From contig NZ_VNIP01000004.1 in the NCBI RefSeq assembly GCF_008370325.1, positions 372,001 through 436,000 of the forward strand: a stretch of 64,000 nucleotides of DNA, given 5' to 3'. Source of the stretch: Martinezella tropici (GTDB lineage Bacteria; Pseudomonadota; Alphaproteobacteria; Rhizobiales; Rhizobiaceae). The notes under the pieces are model-generated. The model was not told the DNA's origin. It did not search any database and was given only the letters and a program-made list of their open reading frames with translations. Of the stretch, positions 19,082-28,977 are shown piece after piece (the first letter of the stretch is position 1; every line of letters begins with the position of its first letter). The translations under genes were made by a program, and so were the position numbers.

Positions 19082-19516
19082 ATGATCACTCGTTATATCT
19101 CTGCCGCATCGGCAACCGCCGCGGTCTTGAGCTTGCTGCTTGCCGGCAATCCCGCGTCCGCGCAACAGGCAACACAAGAAAAGCAGCCTACCCAAGCGCA
19201 ACCGGATAGCAACGCGACGACCGCGCCGGTCAGCGATCAAAAGATCGAGGCTTTTGCGGTCGCGTATCTGCAGGTGGACAAGATCAGGCAGGAATACTCG
19301 GCCAAGATCGGAGCAACGCCGGATGCGTCCGCGAAGCAACAGTTGCAGACCGAAGCAAGCAAACAGATGGTACAGGCTGTTCAGACCTCTCCGGGCATGT
19401 CGGTAGATGAGTACAACGCAATTCTTACGGCCGCACAGAAGGATCCGGCGCTCGTTAAGAGAGTTCAGGACAAGATCCAGAAATCCGCGCCTGCGCAGCA
19501 GCCCGCACAGCAGTAA
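19082..19516 (+). CDS. Exported DUF4168-like protein
   Basis: 144 residues from the ATG at 19082, preceded by GAGGAATCAAG. Signal peptide to about residue 27 (ASAQQ). The mature part is Gln/Ala-rich at both ends and holds a helical core (KIEAFAVAYLQVDKIRQEY to MSVDEYNAILTAAQKDP), which is the DUF4168 pattern. Such proteins are periplasmic or surface-associated with unknown role. The short C-terminal repeat APAQQPAQQ is low complexity. Confidence 0.75.
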   Translation: MITRYISAASATAAVLSLLLAGNPASAQQATQEKQPTQAQPDSNATTAPVSDQKIEAFAVAYLQVDKIRQEYSAKIGATPDASAKQQLQTEASKQMVQAVQTSPGMSVDEYNAILTAAQKDPALVKRVQDKIQKSAPAQQPAQQ

Positions 19517-19717
19517 GTAACGCCACGATCACCAGGCAAATTGATCTCCACCACGACCGTGCCGAGGACCGCAATCTCGGCGCGGCGTGGATCAGCGGTT
19601 TTTTACTCACGAAGGCTGCAAGCCCGCCACGCCGGTCGAACGGCGGGATGGCTTCGATCCTTCGTTTTGCCTCAAGAAGCACCCATCCGGTACCAGGCTC
19701 TTTTGGCACTTGGTGCC

Positions 19718-20074
19718 TCAGGTGCACCGCTCGAATGTATCGACATTTGTCTGTACCGAATGAGCCCAGCCGAGCTTCTCAGCTTGGCCGGAATTTCCGA
19801 CTTTGGCGCTGGTTACGACGTGCCAGACGGTTTGGAGCTTGCCCTCACGCAGCATTCCAGTGAATGAGCAGATCGATGTCGGGCCGTCTCCCGCCGTCCC
19901 AAAGGCAAAATTAATGCAATCATCGAACCAAACGCCGGTGGCCGGCAGTTCATGGCCAAAGAAAGCGCTATCCTGCAGAGCCGTTTTGAATGTGCCTTTG
20001 ATCAACCCATCCTGATCAGCGATGATCGTTAGCGTAGAACCGTATTGATTGCGCCAGGTGCCCGTCCAGGTCAT
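19718..20074 (-). CDS. Avidin-family biotin-binding protein without signal peptide
   Basis: 118 residues. Fits the avidin/streptavidin barrel end to end: GTWRNQYGSTLTI near residues 5-17 (Asn9 and Ser13 match biotin contacts of streptavidin), LIKGTF, DSAFFG, then LQTVWH (Trp84) and a final DTFE (Asp112, matching the streptavidin Asp128 strand). Known relatives such as rhizavidin and bradavidin are exported. This one starts at the barrel itself with no signal peptide, so it would be cytoplasmic unless the start is misjudged. Biotin binding is inferred. Confidence 0.8.
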   Translation of the reverse strand: MTWTGTWRNQYGSTLTIIADQDGLIKGTFKTALQDSAFFGHELPATGVWFDDCINFAFGTAGDGPTSICSFTGMLREGKLQTVWHVVTSAKVGNSGQAEKLGWAHSVQTNVDTFERCT

Positions 20075-20354
20075 TTCGAAAATCTCCTCATCTTGTAGAT
20101 AAAGGAAACTAGTCTCGCGCGCGGGTGTTCCGCTCCGAACTCGTAGCCGGGGGAAGCTTTCGCATAATCTTCATAAAGCCATCGTCGATGTTTGCCGCGA
20201 AGTTGCGCGATGACATCAGCAGATGTGCGGCTACGCGCGGCAGAAGCCGCGCTAAAGCACTGCGCGGCTGCATGGCTGCCTTTGGATCGGCAAGGGTGGA
20301 GATCAAATCGCATTCGCGCGTGAGGCGAGGGTGCGGAAACCCTGATCTCGCTGT

Positions 20355-20657
20355 TCAGCGCTTGCGGACGAATTCGGTGCGCAGCACGAGCCCCTTGATC
20401 GTGTCGTGCCGGCAGTCGATCTCCTCGGGATTGTCGGTGAGCCGGATCGACCTGATGACGGTCCCTTGCTTAAGGGTCTGGCCGGCGCCCTTCACCTTGA
20501 GATCCTTCACCAGGACAACGGAGTCTCCGTCTGCCAGCACATTGCCCGATGCATCGCGGACCTCGGCGGCTTTTGCGGCCTCCGCGGCGATCTCCGAGGC
20601 GGGCCGCCATTCGCCGCTCACCTCGTCATATATGTAATCGTCGTTCTGGTCGCCCAT
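20355..20657 (-). CDS. PhnA/YjdM C-terminal domain protein
   Basis: 100 residues. The second half matches the PhnA (YjdM) domain: GDSVVLVKDLKVKG, TLKQGTVIRSIRLTD, EEIDC and GLVLRTEFV. The zinc-ribbon usually found before it is absent; instead there is a short acidic N terminus (DDYIYDEVSGEWRPASE). Despite the 'alkylphosphonate uptake' label of the family, no role in phosphonate use is established. No phn genes lie nearby. Confidence 0.8.
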   Translation of the reverse strand: MGDQNDDYIYDEVSGEWRPASEIAAEAAKAAEVRDASGNVLADGDSVVLVKDLKVKGAGQTLKQGTVIRSIRLTDNPEEIDCRHDTIKGLVLRTEFVRKR

Positions 20658-20846
20658 GTCTGCCCTGCCGTGTTGCCTTGTTCTGCTATGGCGGTTGCCG
20701 CCACGCTTTCAGCATGGCGACCAATCCGCTTGAGCCCTTTATCCCGCAAATGCCAGGAAATCAAATCGCGGGCACCAGCAGTCGGCAGCGACAAGAATCC
20801 GGCACGATCGAGAGCGGCAAGGCTGACCAGGACAGATGGCCGCGTT

Positions 20847-21857
20847 TCAAGCGGCCGGTACGAGCGTTTGATCGGCCTGGTGGCGCGCCCAGGCGATCCC
20901 GTCCTCAAGCGATGTCGCCCGGTAGGCTAGGTCGGTGCCGCCGGAAAATGCGGCCATGAACCGGCGTATCTTGCCGTAGCTGTTGTCCAGCACCGCATGC
21001 GGTCGCCCAAGCAGGATCGAGCAGATATGGACGTGAAGCCGGTCGGTGACGAGCGCGCGGCCGCGCGAGATCTGGCGGATGCCGCGACCCAATCGATTAT
21101 GGGCGGCTGCATCGAGCTTGCGCAGCCGTATTTCGGCCGGCTTGAGAGCGAGCAAGGCCGTTGCCGCGCCAAGCGCTTTGGAGATGCGCACGCGCTTGGC
21201 GGATTCGGTTGTCCAGTCCTCTTTCGGAATATCGGGATAGGCGGAGAGGTTGGCATCTCCGACCTTCTCGAGATCGGATCTCAGCATGGCCAGGACGGGA
21301 AATTCCGGTTCCTCTGGCTGGATTGCTCCGATGGAAAAGGCCATGTCCGGGCAAAGGCGCACTTCGCAATCGAAATGCTTGAGGGCGAACTCCTTCGACT
21401 CCTCGTCGCGCACCAGCAAGACGAAATTCTTGTGCCGCCCGATGACGCGGGCGCTTTCGGCGAGGCGAGCCTCGGACTTGTAATGGATGGATTGCGGGAA
21501 CTGAATCACCTGGCGATCGGGAAACCGCTCCAGGACCCGTTCGCGGAAATCCTGATGCGCGTCCCATATATCGCCGAAATTGCCGCCGCCATGAATGAAG
21601 ATCGGACCGGTTGGCATGGTCCGCTCGAGTTGCTCGGGCGAAAAATCATCGATCCGCGAGACATAGCTCGGCCGCTTGCCGTATCTCCTTTTGAGATAGG
21701 CCATTTCGCCCAACCAGATGGCGGAGTCGCCGCAATTGCGGATATCGGGAAAGTCGAGGATCGCCAAAGGCTCATCATGGCTGATGTAGTCTTTCAGGCA
21801 ATCGTGGATCATGTTGTCCAATTTCGCGATCAGGACTTGATTTGATTGCAATGTCAT
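20847..21857 (-). CDS. Polysaccharide pyruvyl transferase family protein
   Basis: 336 residues. Has the PF04230 pattern: FPDIRNCGDSAIWLGE at the N terminus, IFIHGGGNFGDIW near residue 88, VIQFPQSIHY, LLVRDEESKEF, then LVTDRLHVHI and LLGRPHAVLDNSYGKI in the C-terminal half. These enzymes put pyruvyl ketals on exopolysaccharide sugars using phosphoenolpyruvate. It is followed on the minus strand (upstream in transcription) by a flippase gene, forming a two-gene surface-polysaccharide unit. Confidence 0.85.
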   Translation of the reverse strand: MTLQSNQVLIAKLDNMIHDCLKDYISHDEPLAILDFPDIRNCGDSAIWLGEMAYLKRRYGKRPSYVSRIDDFSPEQLERTMPTGPIFIHGGGNFGDIWDAHQDFRERVLERFPDRQVIQFPQSIHYKSEARLAESARVIGRHKNFVLLVRDEESKEFALKHFDCEVRLCPDMAFSIGAIQPEEPEFPVLAMLRSDLEKVGDANLSAYPDIPKEDWTTESAKRVRISKALGAATALLALKPAEIRLRKLDAAAHNRLGRGIRQISRGRALVTDRLHVHICSILLGRPHAVLDNSYGKIRRFMAAFSGGTDLAYRATSLEDGIAWARHQADQTLVPAA

Positions 21858-21912
21858 TTCCCCATTCCCCTTTAGATGACAAGGCAGCTCGGCCAGCCTG
21901 GCCGAACGTTCT

Positions 21913-23397
21913 TCAGGCGAGGCGCAATTTCGGCAGCACCTTGCCGAGTATGTTTTGGACCTCTGTTTCGGGACCGCTCGGCCGCTTCATCAACCTCCAG
22001 AGGAGGAGCGTCGAACCGCAATAGAGCAGGCCGCCAAGCAGGATCAGCATTGCCAGATGCGTCACGAGCACGAGCTTGTCGTCAGTCGGCGCCAGATGGC
22101 TCGAGGCGAGCGAGACGCCGGCCGCCATCACGGCGACACTTGCGAGCGCCCGAAGGTTCACCGACAATTGTTTCGCGACGGTGATGCCGGTGAAGCGTCG
22201 GACGAGCATCATGTTGACGGCGGTGCTGAAGAGGCCGGTGAAGACCCGGCCGGCAATGACTCCCGGCAGGCCATAGAGTAGCAGTCCGCCGATCATGATC
22301 GGCACCCGCAGGCAGAACATCTGGGTATCGCGGACGAAGAGTACCCGAGTCTCGCCCTTGGCCATGCCGAGCGGCTGTACCAGCGAGCCGAGCGTCTGCA
22401 GCGCAAAGACCGAGGCAAGCGACTGGATGATGAAGATGACGGGCGCCCATTTGTCGCCCAGCGCGAGCCTGACCAGCGGATCGGCGGTCACCGCAACCCC
22501 GATGCCGGCAGGAAGCGCAACGGCGGCAACCAGCGCCTGCACGCGCTGATAAGCGGCGGCGAGCCTGCCGGGGTCGTTATGAATGCCGGCAAAAGCCGGA
22601 TAGATCGTCTGCGTGAGGGGCGCTGTCGCTTCCCGCGTCGGCATCATGGCGAGGTTGCTGCCGACGGAATAATAGCCGAGCTGGATTCCTCCGAGCATCT
22701 TGCCAACAAGCAGATAATCGAAGCGCCAGTTGAGCGTGCTGACGATCTGACCGGCGGTGAGCCAGGCGGAAAAGGAAAAGAACTCCCGCATATGCTTGAA
22801 GGTGATCCTGGGGCGGAACGGCAGCACGAGGTAGGAGACGATGACATTCGTCGCCTGGCTTATGAGCGTTCCGACGACCAGTGCCCAGTAGCTTTGATAG
22901 ATCACGGCTATCGCAACGGAGGCGACGAAGCCGGCGAATTTCTGTGAAACCGCAAGCACGAACTCCTGCCAGAAGATTAGATCGCGCTGGAGCATGATAC
23001 GGCGCGGATTTGTGAGCCCGCCCATCAGCATGCTGATACCAAGTGCCAGCATGACGCCCGTCAGTCTGGGCTCGTCGAACAGGACGGCCGCCGGATAGGC
23101 AAAGATCGCAAACAGGATGCAGATTGCCAGTCCGCGCGCGGCGTTGAGGGTCCAGGCGGCGCTGAAATGGGATTCGTCCGGCGCTGCGTGCCGGATCAGC
23201 GCCTCGGAAAGGGACAGTTCGGTAATGGTCGTGACGATCATGAGTATCGTCATGCCCAAGGCGACCACGCCGAAGTCCGCAGGAGCCAGATAGCGCGCCA
23301 GGACGAAAGTGCTGAGTGTCGCAAGCCCGTTCACGATGGTCCGAGACAGGCTTAACCACATGCTTCCCTTGACGAGGCGTCCGCTGATGCTGGTCAT
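21913..23397 (-). CDS. Polysaccharide flippase/translocase (Wzx-like)
   Basis: 494 residues, 12 or more hydrophobic segments, Wzx/MATE-like polysaccharide export family (lipopolysaccharide biosynthesis protein type). Starts MTSISGRLVKGSMWLSLSRT, typical of the family's first loop. It would move lipid-linked sugar repeats across the inner membrane. No glycosyltransferase is encoded in the window, so the pair probably modifies a polysaccharide made by chromosomal genes. Four 11-bp phased repeats lie about 190 bases upstream. Confidence 0.85.
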   Translation of the reverse strand: MTSISGRLVKGSMWLSLSRTIVNGLATLSTFVLARYLAPADFGVVALGMTILMIVTTITELSLSEALIRHAAPDESHFSAAWTLNAARGLAICILFAIFAYPAAVLFDEPRLTGVMLALGISMLMGGLTNPRRIMLQRDLIFWQEFVLAVSQKFAGFVASVAIAVIYQSYWALVVGTLISQATNVIVSYLVLPFRPRITFKHMREFFSFSAWLTAGQIVSTLNWRFDYLLVGKMLGGIQLGYYSVGSNLAMMPTREATAPLTQTIYPAFAGIHNDPGRLAAAYQRVQALVAAVALPAGIGVAVTADPLVRLALGDKWAPVIFIIQSLASVFALQTLGSLVQPLGMAKGETRVLFVRDTQMFCLRVPIMIGGLLLYGLPGVIAGRVFTGLFSTAVNMMLVRRFTGITVAKQLSVNLRALASVAVMAAGVSLASSHLAPTDDKLVLVTHLAMLILLGGLLYCGSTLLLWRLMKRPSGPETEVQNILGKVLPKLRLA

Positions 23398-24054
23398 ACG
23401 ATATCCAAGTTCCCGCTATGCAATGAGGTGACCGTAGGCGCGATCCGCACGACTAAACCATGCCGTACCAACCCTTGCGGGTCGGAACAGCTCGGAAGAG
23501 CCATATGATCGCTGTATGCAAAGGACGCCCCCAGGCATCTCAGCGGGAACTAGTTCGAAGATTCCTTATGTCAACGCTTCCAGTTAATTTTCGCGTCATT
23601 TTTGGATCATTTTCGCATCAGTTTCGAATCATCGACCCGTGACGCTCGATTCATCGGAAATTAGGGTCTTCTGTCTCGCTCACGGTGCCCGCTCGCGATG
23701 CGGGTAACACGTTGTCAGCTACGGCGCACAAATGCGTCGTGGCGGCTCCTCCGATCGATACCATCAGTTAGCCCCGATGGCCGTCGGCACTTTCGACCAT
23801 GTCATGCAGAGAATAAAAGCGATCGTTGAGCATTCGGCATTGGATGCCCAGCGGGGTATGGAACCTGGCTTGATACCGCTGGGAGTCGCCCTTCGATCAG
23901 CCAATTCAGGGCGCTTCTCGCACTCGTCATTCACGAATTCTGTCGATGTGGTTCCAACTTGTGATGGCGGCAACGAGCCCCGAAAACGGAACATTCCGGC
24001 GTCAATCGTATTCCCCTTTCAGCTCTTCGGAGCCAATAAGCAAAGGAGAATGCT
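23398..24054. other. Intergenic region between flippase and DUF1236 genes
   Basis: About 0.65 kb, divergent promoters expected for both neighbours. Apart from the phased repeats at 23588-23632, nothing else stands out. Confidence 0.6.
23588..23632. repeat. Four phased 11-12 bp direct repeats
   Basis: Consecutive units TTTTCGCGTCAT, TTTTGGATCAT, TTTCGCATCAG, TTTCGAATCAT. The period is one DNA helical turn, a layout typical of cooperative regulator binding on one face of the helix. Located between divergent genes, upstream of the flippase. Confidence 0.55.
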
Positions 24055-24453
24055 ATGTGTACGAAACTTATCGTTTCAGCGGCCGCCGCCTTTGGTCTTC
24101 TCGCTGGTTCAGCCTTGGCGCAGTCGTCAACGGTTACCGGGGCCGCGGGTGGCGCGGTTACTGGTGCAGTTGTCGGCGGCCCCGTAGGCGCCGCTGTCGG
24201 CGGCGTGACGGGTGCCATTGTCGGTACCGCGATCGATCCGCCGCCGCAGAAGGTCATCACCTATGTGCAGGAACAGCCGCTGCCGCCTTCCGAGGCCGTC
24301 GTGCAGGAACGAATTGTCGTAGGACAGCCGCTTCCCGAAACCGTCGTCGTCACGCCGGTTCCTGAAAATCCGGCTTACGCCTATGCGGTCGTGAATCATG
24401 AGCGCGTTATCGTTCAGCCGAAGACACGCAAGGTTGTCAAGATCCTCGAATAG
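24055..24453 (+). CDS. Exported glycine-zipper DUF1236 protein
   Basis: 132 residues. Signal peptide (MCTKLIVSAAAAFGLLAGSA, cleavage near LAQ), then a glycine-zipper stretch (GAAGGAVTGAVVGGPVGAAV) that could insert in membrane, then a DUF1236-type C terminus (VVNHERVIVQPKTRKVVKILE). AAAGGAGAA upstream sets the start. Common in rhizobia, often several copies per genome; function unknown, envelope-associated. Followed by a strong hairpin. Confidence 0.85.
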   Translation: MCTKLIVSAAAAFGLLAGSALAQSSTVTGAAGGAVTGAVVGGPVGAAVGGVTGAIVGTAIDPPPQKVITYVQEQPLPPSEAVVQERIVVGQPLPETVVVTPVPENPAYAYAVVNHERVIVQPKTRKVVKILE

Positions 24454-24460
24454 CAGCTGC

Positions 24461-24486
24461 GAAGGGCCTCCTGCGGGAGGCCCTTC
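24461..24486 (+). terminator. Perfect hairpin after the DUF1236 gene
   Basis: GAAGGGCCTCC-TGCG-GGAGGCCCTTC: 11-bp perfect stem with 4-base loop, eight bases after the stop. No T run follows, so it may act as a weak terminator or protect the mRNA 3' end. Confidence 0.6.
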
Positions 24487-25436
24487 GGGCGTGGGATCTA
24501 CTTCGGCGACGCTCGGTCAGAGCGGGAGGATGAATGCATCCTGGCAAGCAAGCGGCATTAGCGATCGATCATGCAGCCGCGAAGACTGTTCAATGCGCAT
24601 GATCCGGGATAGACAATTTTGCGATATGATTGCGCCCGCGCCTTCCTGCCCGCGACAAGCGAACAATCTTCCAGGCGGCTACCACGCGCAAAACGCAATT
24701 GCGTTCCTCGAAGGGCTCCAACCTAAGAAGATCGCCAAGGCAGCTTGACGGCTTCGCCGTCGAGTGATGCGCTAAAGTTGGTCGCCGTTTTCAGTGCTGG
24801 CCGGCTCCACGACCGGGCTCACGTCGATCACAAGGTCATCGGCCAGTCTCAAATCCAACTTCCCCCAGATAGACGCCTTCTGTGTGCCGGTTTTCAGCTT
24901 CCGGGACTGTCTGATTTAAACGATGAACGGCTCTATCTGCTGATGCATTTTTTCCTCCAGGCGACGAATCGCGATGAAGCCTTACCGCGCCAAGTTTTTC
25001 TCGCAAGTGGGCCTTGAGCAAAGATCGTGCAAGGAATGAGCGCTTCGCGAGGGTGGCCGGCGGTTAACATCGGCGCGGGGAAGCCATGCGACAGGGGACT
25101 GTCGGTGTCGATCGCCACAGTCCTATTCTCTTGCCTTGACCGCTGGGGCACCATCTGCGGGCTCGATGGGGCATGTCTGACCGCAGAACGGCTTCGCCTC
25201 GCTCGTGTTCCCGCAACGGCCCTCCGAAACTTTCATCCCCTGGCGGCATACCGCCATTCCTCGCGAAACAAGAAACCCTCTTCGGACCGCCCTCCACGTT
25301 GTTCCGGCCCTGCGAGCCACCCCATTGCGCGAGCGCAACGGGGACCCCGGGGGTGCGGTTCGATCGTCCCCGGTCTTTGCGACAGCCATCGAGGCCGCAA
25401 TGGTGCGGCCCCGAAATAGCAAAAAGGAATACGGCA
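24487..25436. other. Long intergenic region, no gene supported
   Basis: Nearly 1 kb. Open frames are present on both strands but none shows a known motif with a ribosome site. One small perfect hairpin GACGGC-TTC-GCCGTC lies near 24747-24761. Probably a degraded region. Confidence 0.5.
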
Positions 25437-25748
25437 ATGGCTACCATCGGCACCTTCTCCTCCACTGAAAACGGCTTCTCCGGCTCGATCCGTACCCTCG
25501 CCCTTCACGTCAAGGCGCGCATCGCCCGCATCGAGAATCCCTCCGACAAGGGCCCACACTTCCGCATCTACGCTGGTGCCGTCGAACTCGGCGCCGCCTG
25601 GCAGAAACGCTCCGAGCAGACGGAGCGCGACTACCTCTCGGTCAAGCTCGACGACCCAAGCTTTCCGGCTCCGATCTACGCCACGCTGACGGAAGTCGAA
25701 GCTGAAGACGGTTACCAGCTGATCTGGTCACGACCGAACCGGGACTAA
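25437..25748 (+). CDS. DUF736 family protein
   Basis: 103 residues from ATG 25437 with AAGGA upstream; the frame is open further 5' but the upstream part is not conserved. Pattern: MATIGTF start, [53 protein letters not shown]736 proteins are small, cytoplasmic and typical of rhizobial plasmids, commonly near tra genes, as here. Function unknown. A good intrinsic terminator follows, so it is its own transcription unit. Confidence 0.9.
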   Translation: MATIGTFSSTENGFSGSIRTLALHVKARIARIENPSDKGPHFRIYAGAVELGAAWQKRSEQTERDYLSVKLDDPSFPAPIYATLTEVEAEDGYQLIWSRPNRD

Positions 25749-25756
25749 GATTACCC

Positions 25757-25787
25757 GGCTCCGCCCGATAAGGCGGGGCCTTCCTCT
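25757..25787 (+). terminator. Intrinsic terminator after DUF736 gene
   Basis: GGCTCCGCC-CGATAA-GGCGGGGCC (9-bp stem, one G-U) followed by TTCCTCT, eight bases after the stop codon. Confidence 0.75.
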
Positions 25788-25825
25788 CCGATTTGTCGCC
25801 CAGGCTCTCCTTGGTGGAGGAAAAT

Positions 25826-26066
25826 GGATGGGTGAAAGGATGCGAAAGCCAGCGGCCGTGATCAGGTGTGCGCAAAGTACGGGGTTGAGCCTCGCTACGA
25901 CTGTGATCGGCCTCCTCCACGTTACTATCGCCACCCGCCGGGCTACGCATACGACGACGACTATGACGCCCCGAGGTATCGTTACGGTCGGCGGTGCTGG
26001 ACGGAGAGGCGTTACAGTTACCGCCATCACCACCGGGTCGTGGTACGCACGACTATATGCGACTAA
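25826..26066 (+). pseudogene. Truncated copy of the Tyr/Arg/His-rich secreted protein
   Basis: From about 25863 the frame reads QVCAKYGVEPRYD through RRCWTERRYSYRHHHRVVV to the C-terminal CD. It is closely similar to the intact protein at 43555-43821, but the signal peptide is missing. GGAGGAAA and an ATG at 25826 remain, then the frame reaches TGA after two codons; the region that should encode the leader is shortened. Translation from the GTG at 25866 would give a 66-residue cytoplasmic protein. Probably a decayed paralogue. Confidence 0.65.
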
Positions 26067-26474
26067 TGCTTAAGGCAGAAAATCCACAACGGTTTTGGAT
26101 TTGAGCCCTCCTGTCATGTGCAGCCAGTCGCCGGAAGAGAGATCTCCCGTGTCTTGTCCCGGGATGACGCACCGTCGTCCGCACGACGTCGGCCTGATCT
26201 ATCTTCCTTGAAGAAGGCTGCCGTCCCTTTTCCCTCCCCGGAATGAACTAGACGGACGGGCCGGTCAAATGGAGTGCGAAGCGGGGGATGCAGTCGGTCC
26301 CGCCTCCCATTCGGGTAACTCAGTTGAGGCTCCTGCGGCTGCCCCTATTCCCGCTCTCGCGCGACGAGAATTCCCGAAATCCCGGCCCATGGGCGGCGCT
26401 CACGCTGATTTCTCCAATACTCTTCATTCTCCCGGATCAGCCGTGCTCGTTGGACTGCGCGCCGGCTAAATCCG
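26067..26474. other. Intergenic region before the tra genes
   Basis: About 0.4 kb with no supported gene. It lies at the 3' end of traG. Confidence 0.55.
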
Positions 26475-28406
26475 TCAAGCGTCAAGCGTTCTTCCGGTCT
26501 TGTGAAACCGGTTCGTGCCGACGCAGGCCTTCATGTCATCCCGCCGAAACCAGATCGCTCGGCCGCATCGAAGCGGCGCGTTGCCAGCCGTGAACACGAT
26601 CTGCTCATCGGCGCGCATTCGTAGCACCTCATGCGCTTGAATCAGGGGTCTCGCCGCAAGCTGCTTCGAGCGGGTCCGCGACGATCCCCGCGCCTGGGAA
26701 CTGCGGCTGACCTGGTCGATCTCGACCGTGGTCATGCCGCAACGCTTTGAGATGTAATCCGCCGTATCGGGATCGTTGATCGCGGCAAAGGAGATCCAAC
26801 TCGCGCTCTCGAACCATTTGCTTGCCGCGTCGCGGCCGCCATAGGTTTCGCGCATCTGGCCGATCGACTGGTAGATCATGGTGAGCGTGATGCCGTACTT
26901 GCGGCCGGCATCGCGGGCGGTCTCCAGGATACGCATGTAGCCAAGGCGTGCCACCTCATCGAGGAGAAAGAGCGCTCTGCCCTTCACCGCGCCGTCGCGA
27001 TTGTAGATCGCGTTGAGGAACGATCCGATGATGACACGGGCGAGACCGGAATGGGTCTCCAATGTCTTCAGGTCGATGTTGATGAACACATCGGTCTTGC
27101 CATCCGCAATCGCGTCGGTCGAGAAGGTCGAACCGGATACGAGTGCGGCATAGTTCGGATAGGACAGCCAGTGCGTTTCCTTGACCGCATTGGCGTAGAC
27201 GCCCGAGAAGGTTTCTGGTGTCATATTCACGAAGGCTGCAACATTCTCCCGCACGAAGTCGGATTCCGAATTGTCGTAGATTTCCTGAAGCCGTGCGCGC
27301 AGTTTCGGTTCCGGTTCGGCGAGATTGGCGCGCACCAGTCGTAATGTTCTCCTGTCTCGCTCAGTATGACCGGAGAGGCAAACATCGGCGATCATGGCGG
27401 TGAGTAGTTGCAGGCCGGAGGCTCGGAAGAAGTCGTCGCGCACGCCGGTTTCGCGACCGTTGTCGCTCATGATCCACGAGGCAACAGCGGAGATATCCTC
27501 TTCGTCGTTGCCGCCGAACCAACCGATCCAATCCAGCGCGTTGAAGCCGACACCCGGTGTGGTGGGATCAAGGACGACGACTTTCCGTCCGGCTTGTCGC
27601 CTATGCTCGATGACCATCGGCGCGACCTCGCTCGACGGGTCAAGGACGACCAGGCCACCGCCCCATTTGAGTGCAGTCGGGATTGTCACCGACGTCGTCT
27701 TGAAGCCGCCCGACCCAGCGAACACGATCCCGTGCGAGGATCCGAACGAGCCGTCGAAGCAAAGCAGCGGCGACTTGCCACCGGCACCCCAGGTCTCGGC
27801 GTCATCGGCGCGGAACGAGCGGGCCGCCGTGCTGTCCTTGTCGACCCGGTAGCGCTCGCCGATGACGATACCGCCAGTCTCGGCAAAGAGTTCTACCGCG
27901 TCCTGCATCTTCATCCAGTCGGCCTCGCCGTGGAGAGCCCGTTGACCTCGGATACGCTTAGGCTCGGCCCGCGCAAAGGCCGCATTGCCTATCAGCGCAA
28001 CTCGCAGCGCGAAACATCCGGCCATCAGCGCCGTGGCCGCGCCGACCATCGTCGCGGGGTCGAGATATGAGGCAATGGACTTGCCAGCCGGCACCTGCCC
28101 GGCGAACGCCATTAGGCGTGTCGTCTCGCGCGTCACCGCGATCAGGATCGTCGCCATGCTTCCCGCGGCGCCGCCCCAACCTGCGAACTTGATGCTGGTC
28201 GCACCGGCGCTCGCGAACAGGAAGATCACGCCTGTGGCCGCGGCGGTGACATAGGGCAAAGCAATCCCGACACGCCCAAGAATTAGCCTCGCGGCCTCCG
28301 TCTTGCCGAAGGCCGAAAGCCATTGCTCGATCCCGGTCATGCCGATGACGACCAGCATCATCAGCACGACGGGGGCGCCGGCAAGAGCAAGCCTATTCGC
28401 CGTCAT
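26475..28406 (-). CDS. traG: TraG, type IV secretion coupling ATPase (VirD4 type)
   Basis: 643 residues from the ATG at 28406 ([10 protein letters not shown], as in Ti-plasmid TraG); an upstream frame extension overlaps traD and is not used. Several N-terminal membrane segments within residues 1-130, a Walker A-like motif GSGGFKTTS near residue 230 and Walker [13 protein letters not shown]. It docks the TraA-oriT complex on the Trb channel in the inner membrane. It overlaps the end of traD by 14 bases, as part of a traC-traD-traG operon read away from oriT. Confidence 0.95.
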   Translation of the reverse strand: MTANRLALAGAPVVLMMLVVIGMTGIEQWLSAFGKTEAARLILGRVGIALPYVTAAATGVIFLFASAGATSIKFAGWGGAAGSMATILIAVTRETTRLMAFAGQVPAGKSIASYLDPATMVGAATALMAGCFALRVALIGNAAFARAEPKRIRGQRALHGEADWMKMQDAVELFAETGGIVIGERYRVDKDSTAARSFRADDAETWGAGGKSPLLCFDGSFGSSHGIVFAGSGGFKTTSVTIPTALKWGGGLVVLDPSSEVAPMVIEHRRQAGRKVVVLDPTTPGVGFNALDWIGWFGGNDEEDISAVASWIMSDNGRETGVRDDFFRASGLQLLTAMIADVCLSGHTERDRRTLRLVRANLAEPEPKLRARLQEIYDNSESDFVRENVAAFVNMTPETFSGVYANAVKETHWLSYPNYAALVSGSTFSTDAIADGKTDVFINIDLKTLETHSGLARVIIGSFLNAIYNRDGAVKGRALFLLDEVARLGYMRILETARDAGRKYGITLTMIYQSIGQMRETYGGRDAASKWFESASWISFAAINDPDTADYISKRCGMTTVEIDQVSRSSQARGSSRTRSKQLAARPLIQAHEVLRMRADEQIVFTAGNAPLRCGRAIWFRRDDMKACVGTNRFHKTGRTLDA

Positions 28407-28596
28407 CGCCGAAGGCCTTTCGCCCGATCGCGACCAATCGTGCCCGCTCGCCTTCATCGGCCTTCAGCCGGGCACTAAGCTCGACCAACGCTCCGAGCAG
28501 AAGCGCGCGTTTCTCGTATCGCAAGCCCGCTTTGACGATCAGGCCGCCGAGTTCGATCTTCTCCCGCGTGTCCTTCTTGCGGATATCGGATGTCAT
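28393..28596 (-). CDS. traD: TraD, conjugal transfer accessory protein
   Basis: 67 residues. Contains the TraD hallmark [20 protein letters not shown] followed by an [10 protein letters not shown] helix. Start taken at ATG 28596; an ATG three codons upstream (28605) is equally possible. Small helical protein of the relaxosome region, encoded between traC and traG in Ti-type plasmids. Exact role is not established. Confidence 0.9.
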   Translation of the reverse strand: MTSDIRKKDTREKIELGGLIVKAGLRYEKRALLLGALVELSARLKADEGERARLVAIGRKAFGDDGE

Positions 28597-28612
28597 CGTT
28601 CGCGCCATCCGC

Positions 28613-28918
28613 TCAAGCCTCGCTATCGCCGCGCTCAGCCGCACCAGACGGGACCGTACCGGTCGATGCGCCAGCGTTTTCCCCGTCGCCTTTCTTCTCT
28701 CCGGTCGAGGCCCTGCTCTTGTCACCTTGGCCGCCGCGAAACCGCTTCGCCAGATCTTCAAAGGCTTCCTCGAGCTCGGCTTCCTCGATCTCGGTTTCGC
28801 CAAGGCCTGCCCTCAGCGCAACTCGGCCGATCCGTTCGGCTTCTCGGGTCTCCGCGGCCCTGAGCTGTTCCTGCAGTTTGGCGATTTCGTCGCGAATCCT
28901 TGAAGAGGGTTTCTTCAT
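28613..28918 (-). CDS. traC: TraC, conjugal transfer accessory protein
   Basis: 101 residues from ATG 28918 with GGAG upstream. The N terminus [20 protein letters not shown] is the TraC coiled-coil; the middle is Glu-rich ([20 protein letters not shown]), the C terminus is Ser/Gly/Thr-rich and probably disordered. First gene of traCDG, reading away from oriT. TraC is thought to help relaxosome assembly at oriT with TraA. Confidence 0.9.
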   Translation of the reverse strand: MKKPSSRIRDEIAKLQEQLRAAETREAERIGRVALRAGLGETEIEEAELEEAFEDLAKRFRGGQGDKSRASTGEKKGDGENAGASTGTVPSGAAERGDSEA

Positions 28919-28977
28919 TTCCGATCGTCTCCGTGACTGAGAAAGCGTGTCATGCGAGCTCAGTCTTCCGGATGAGC

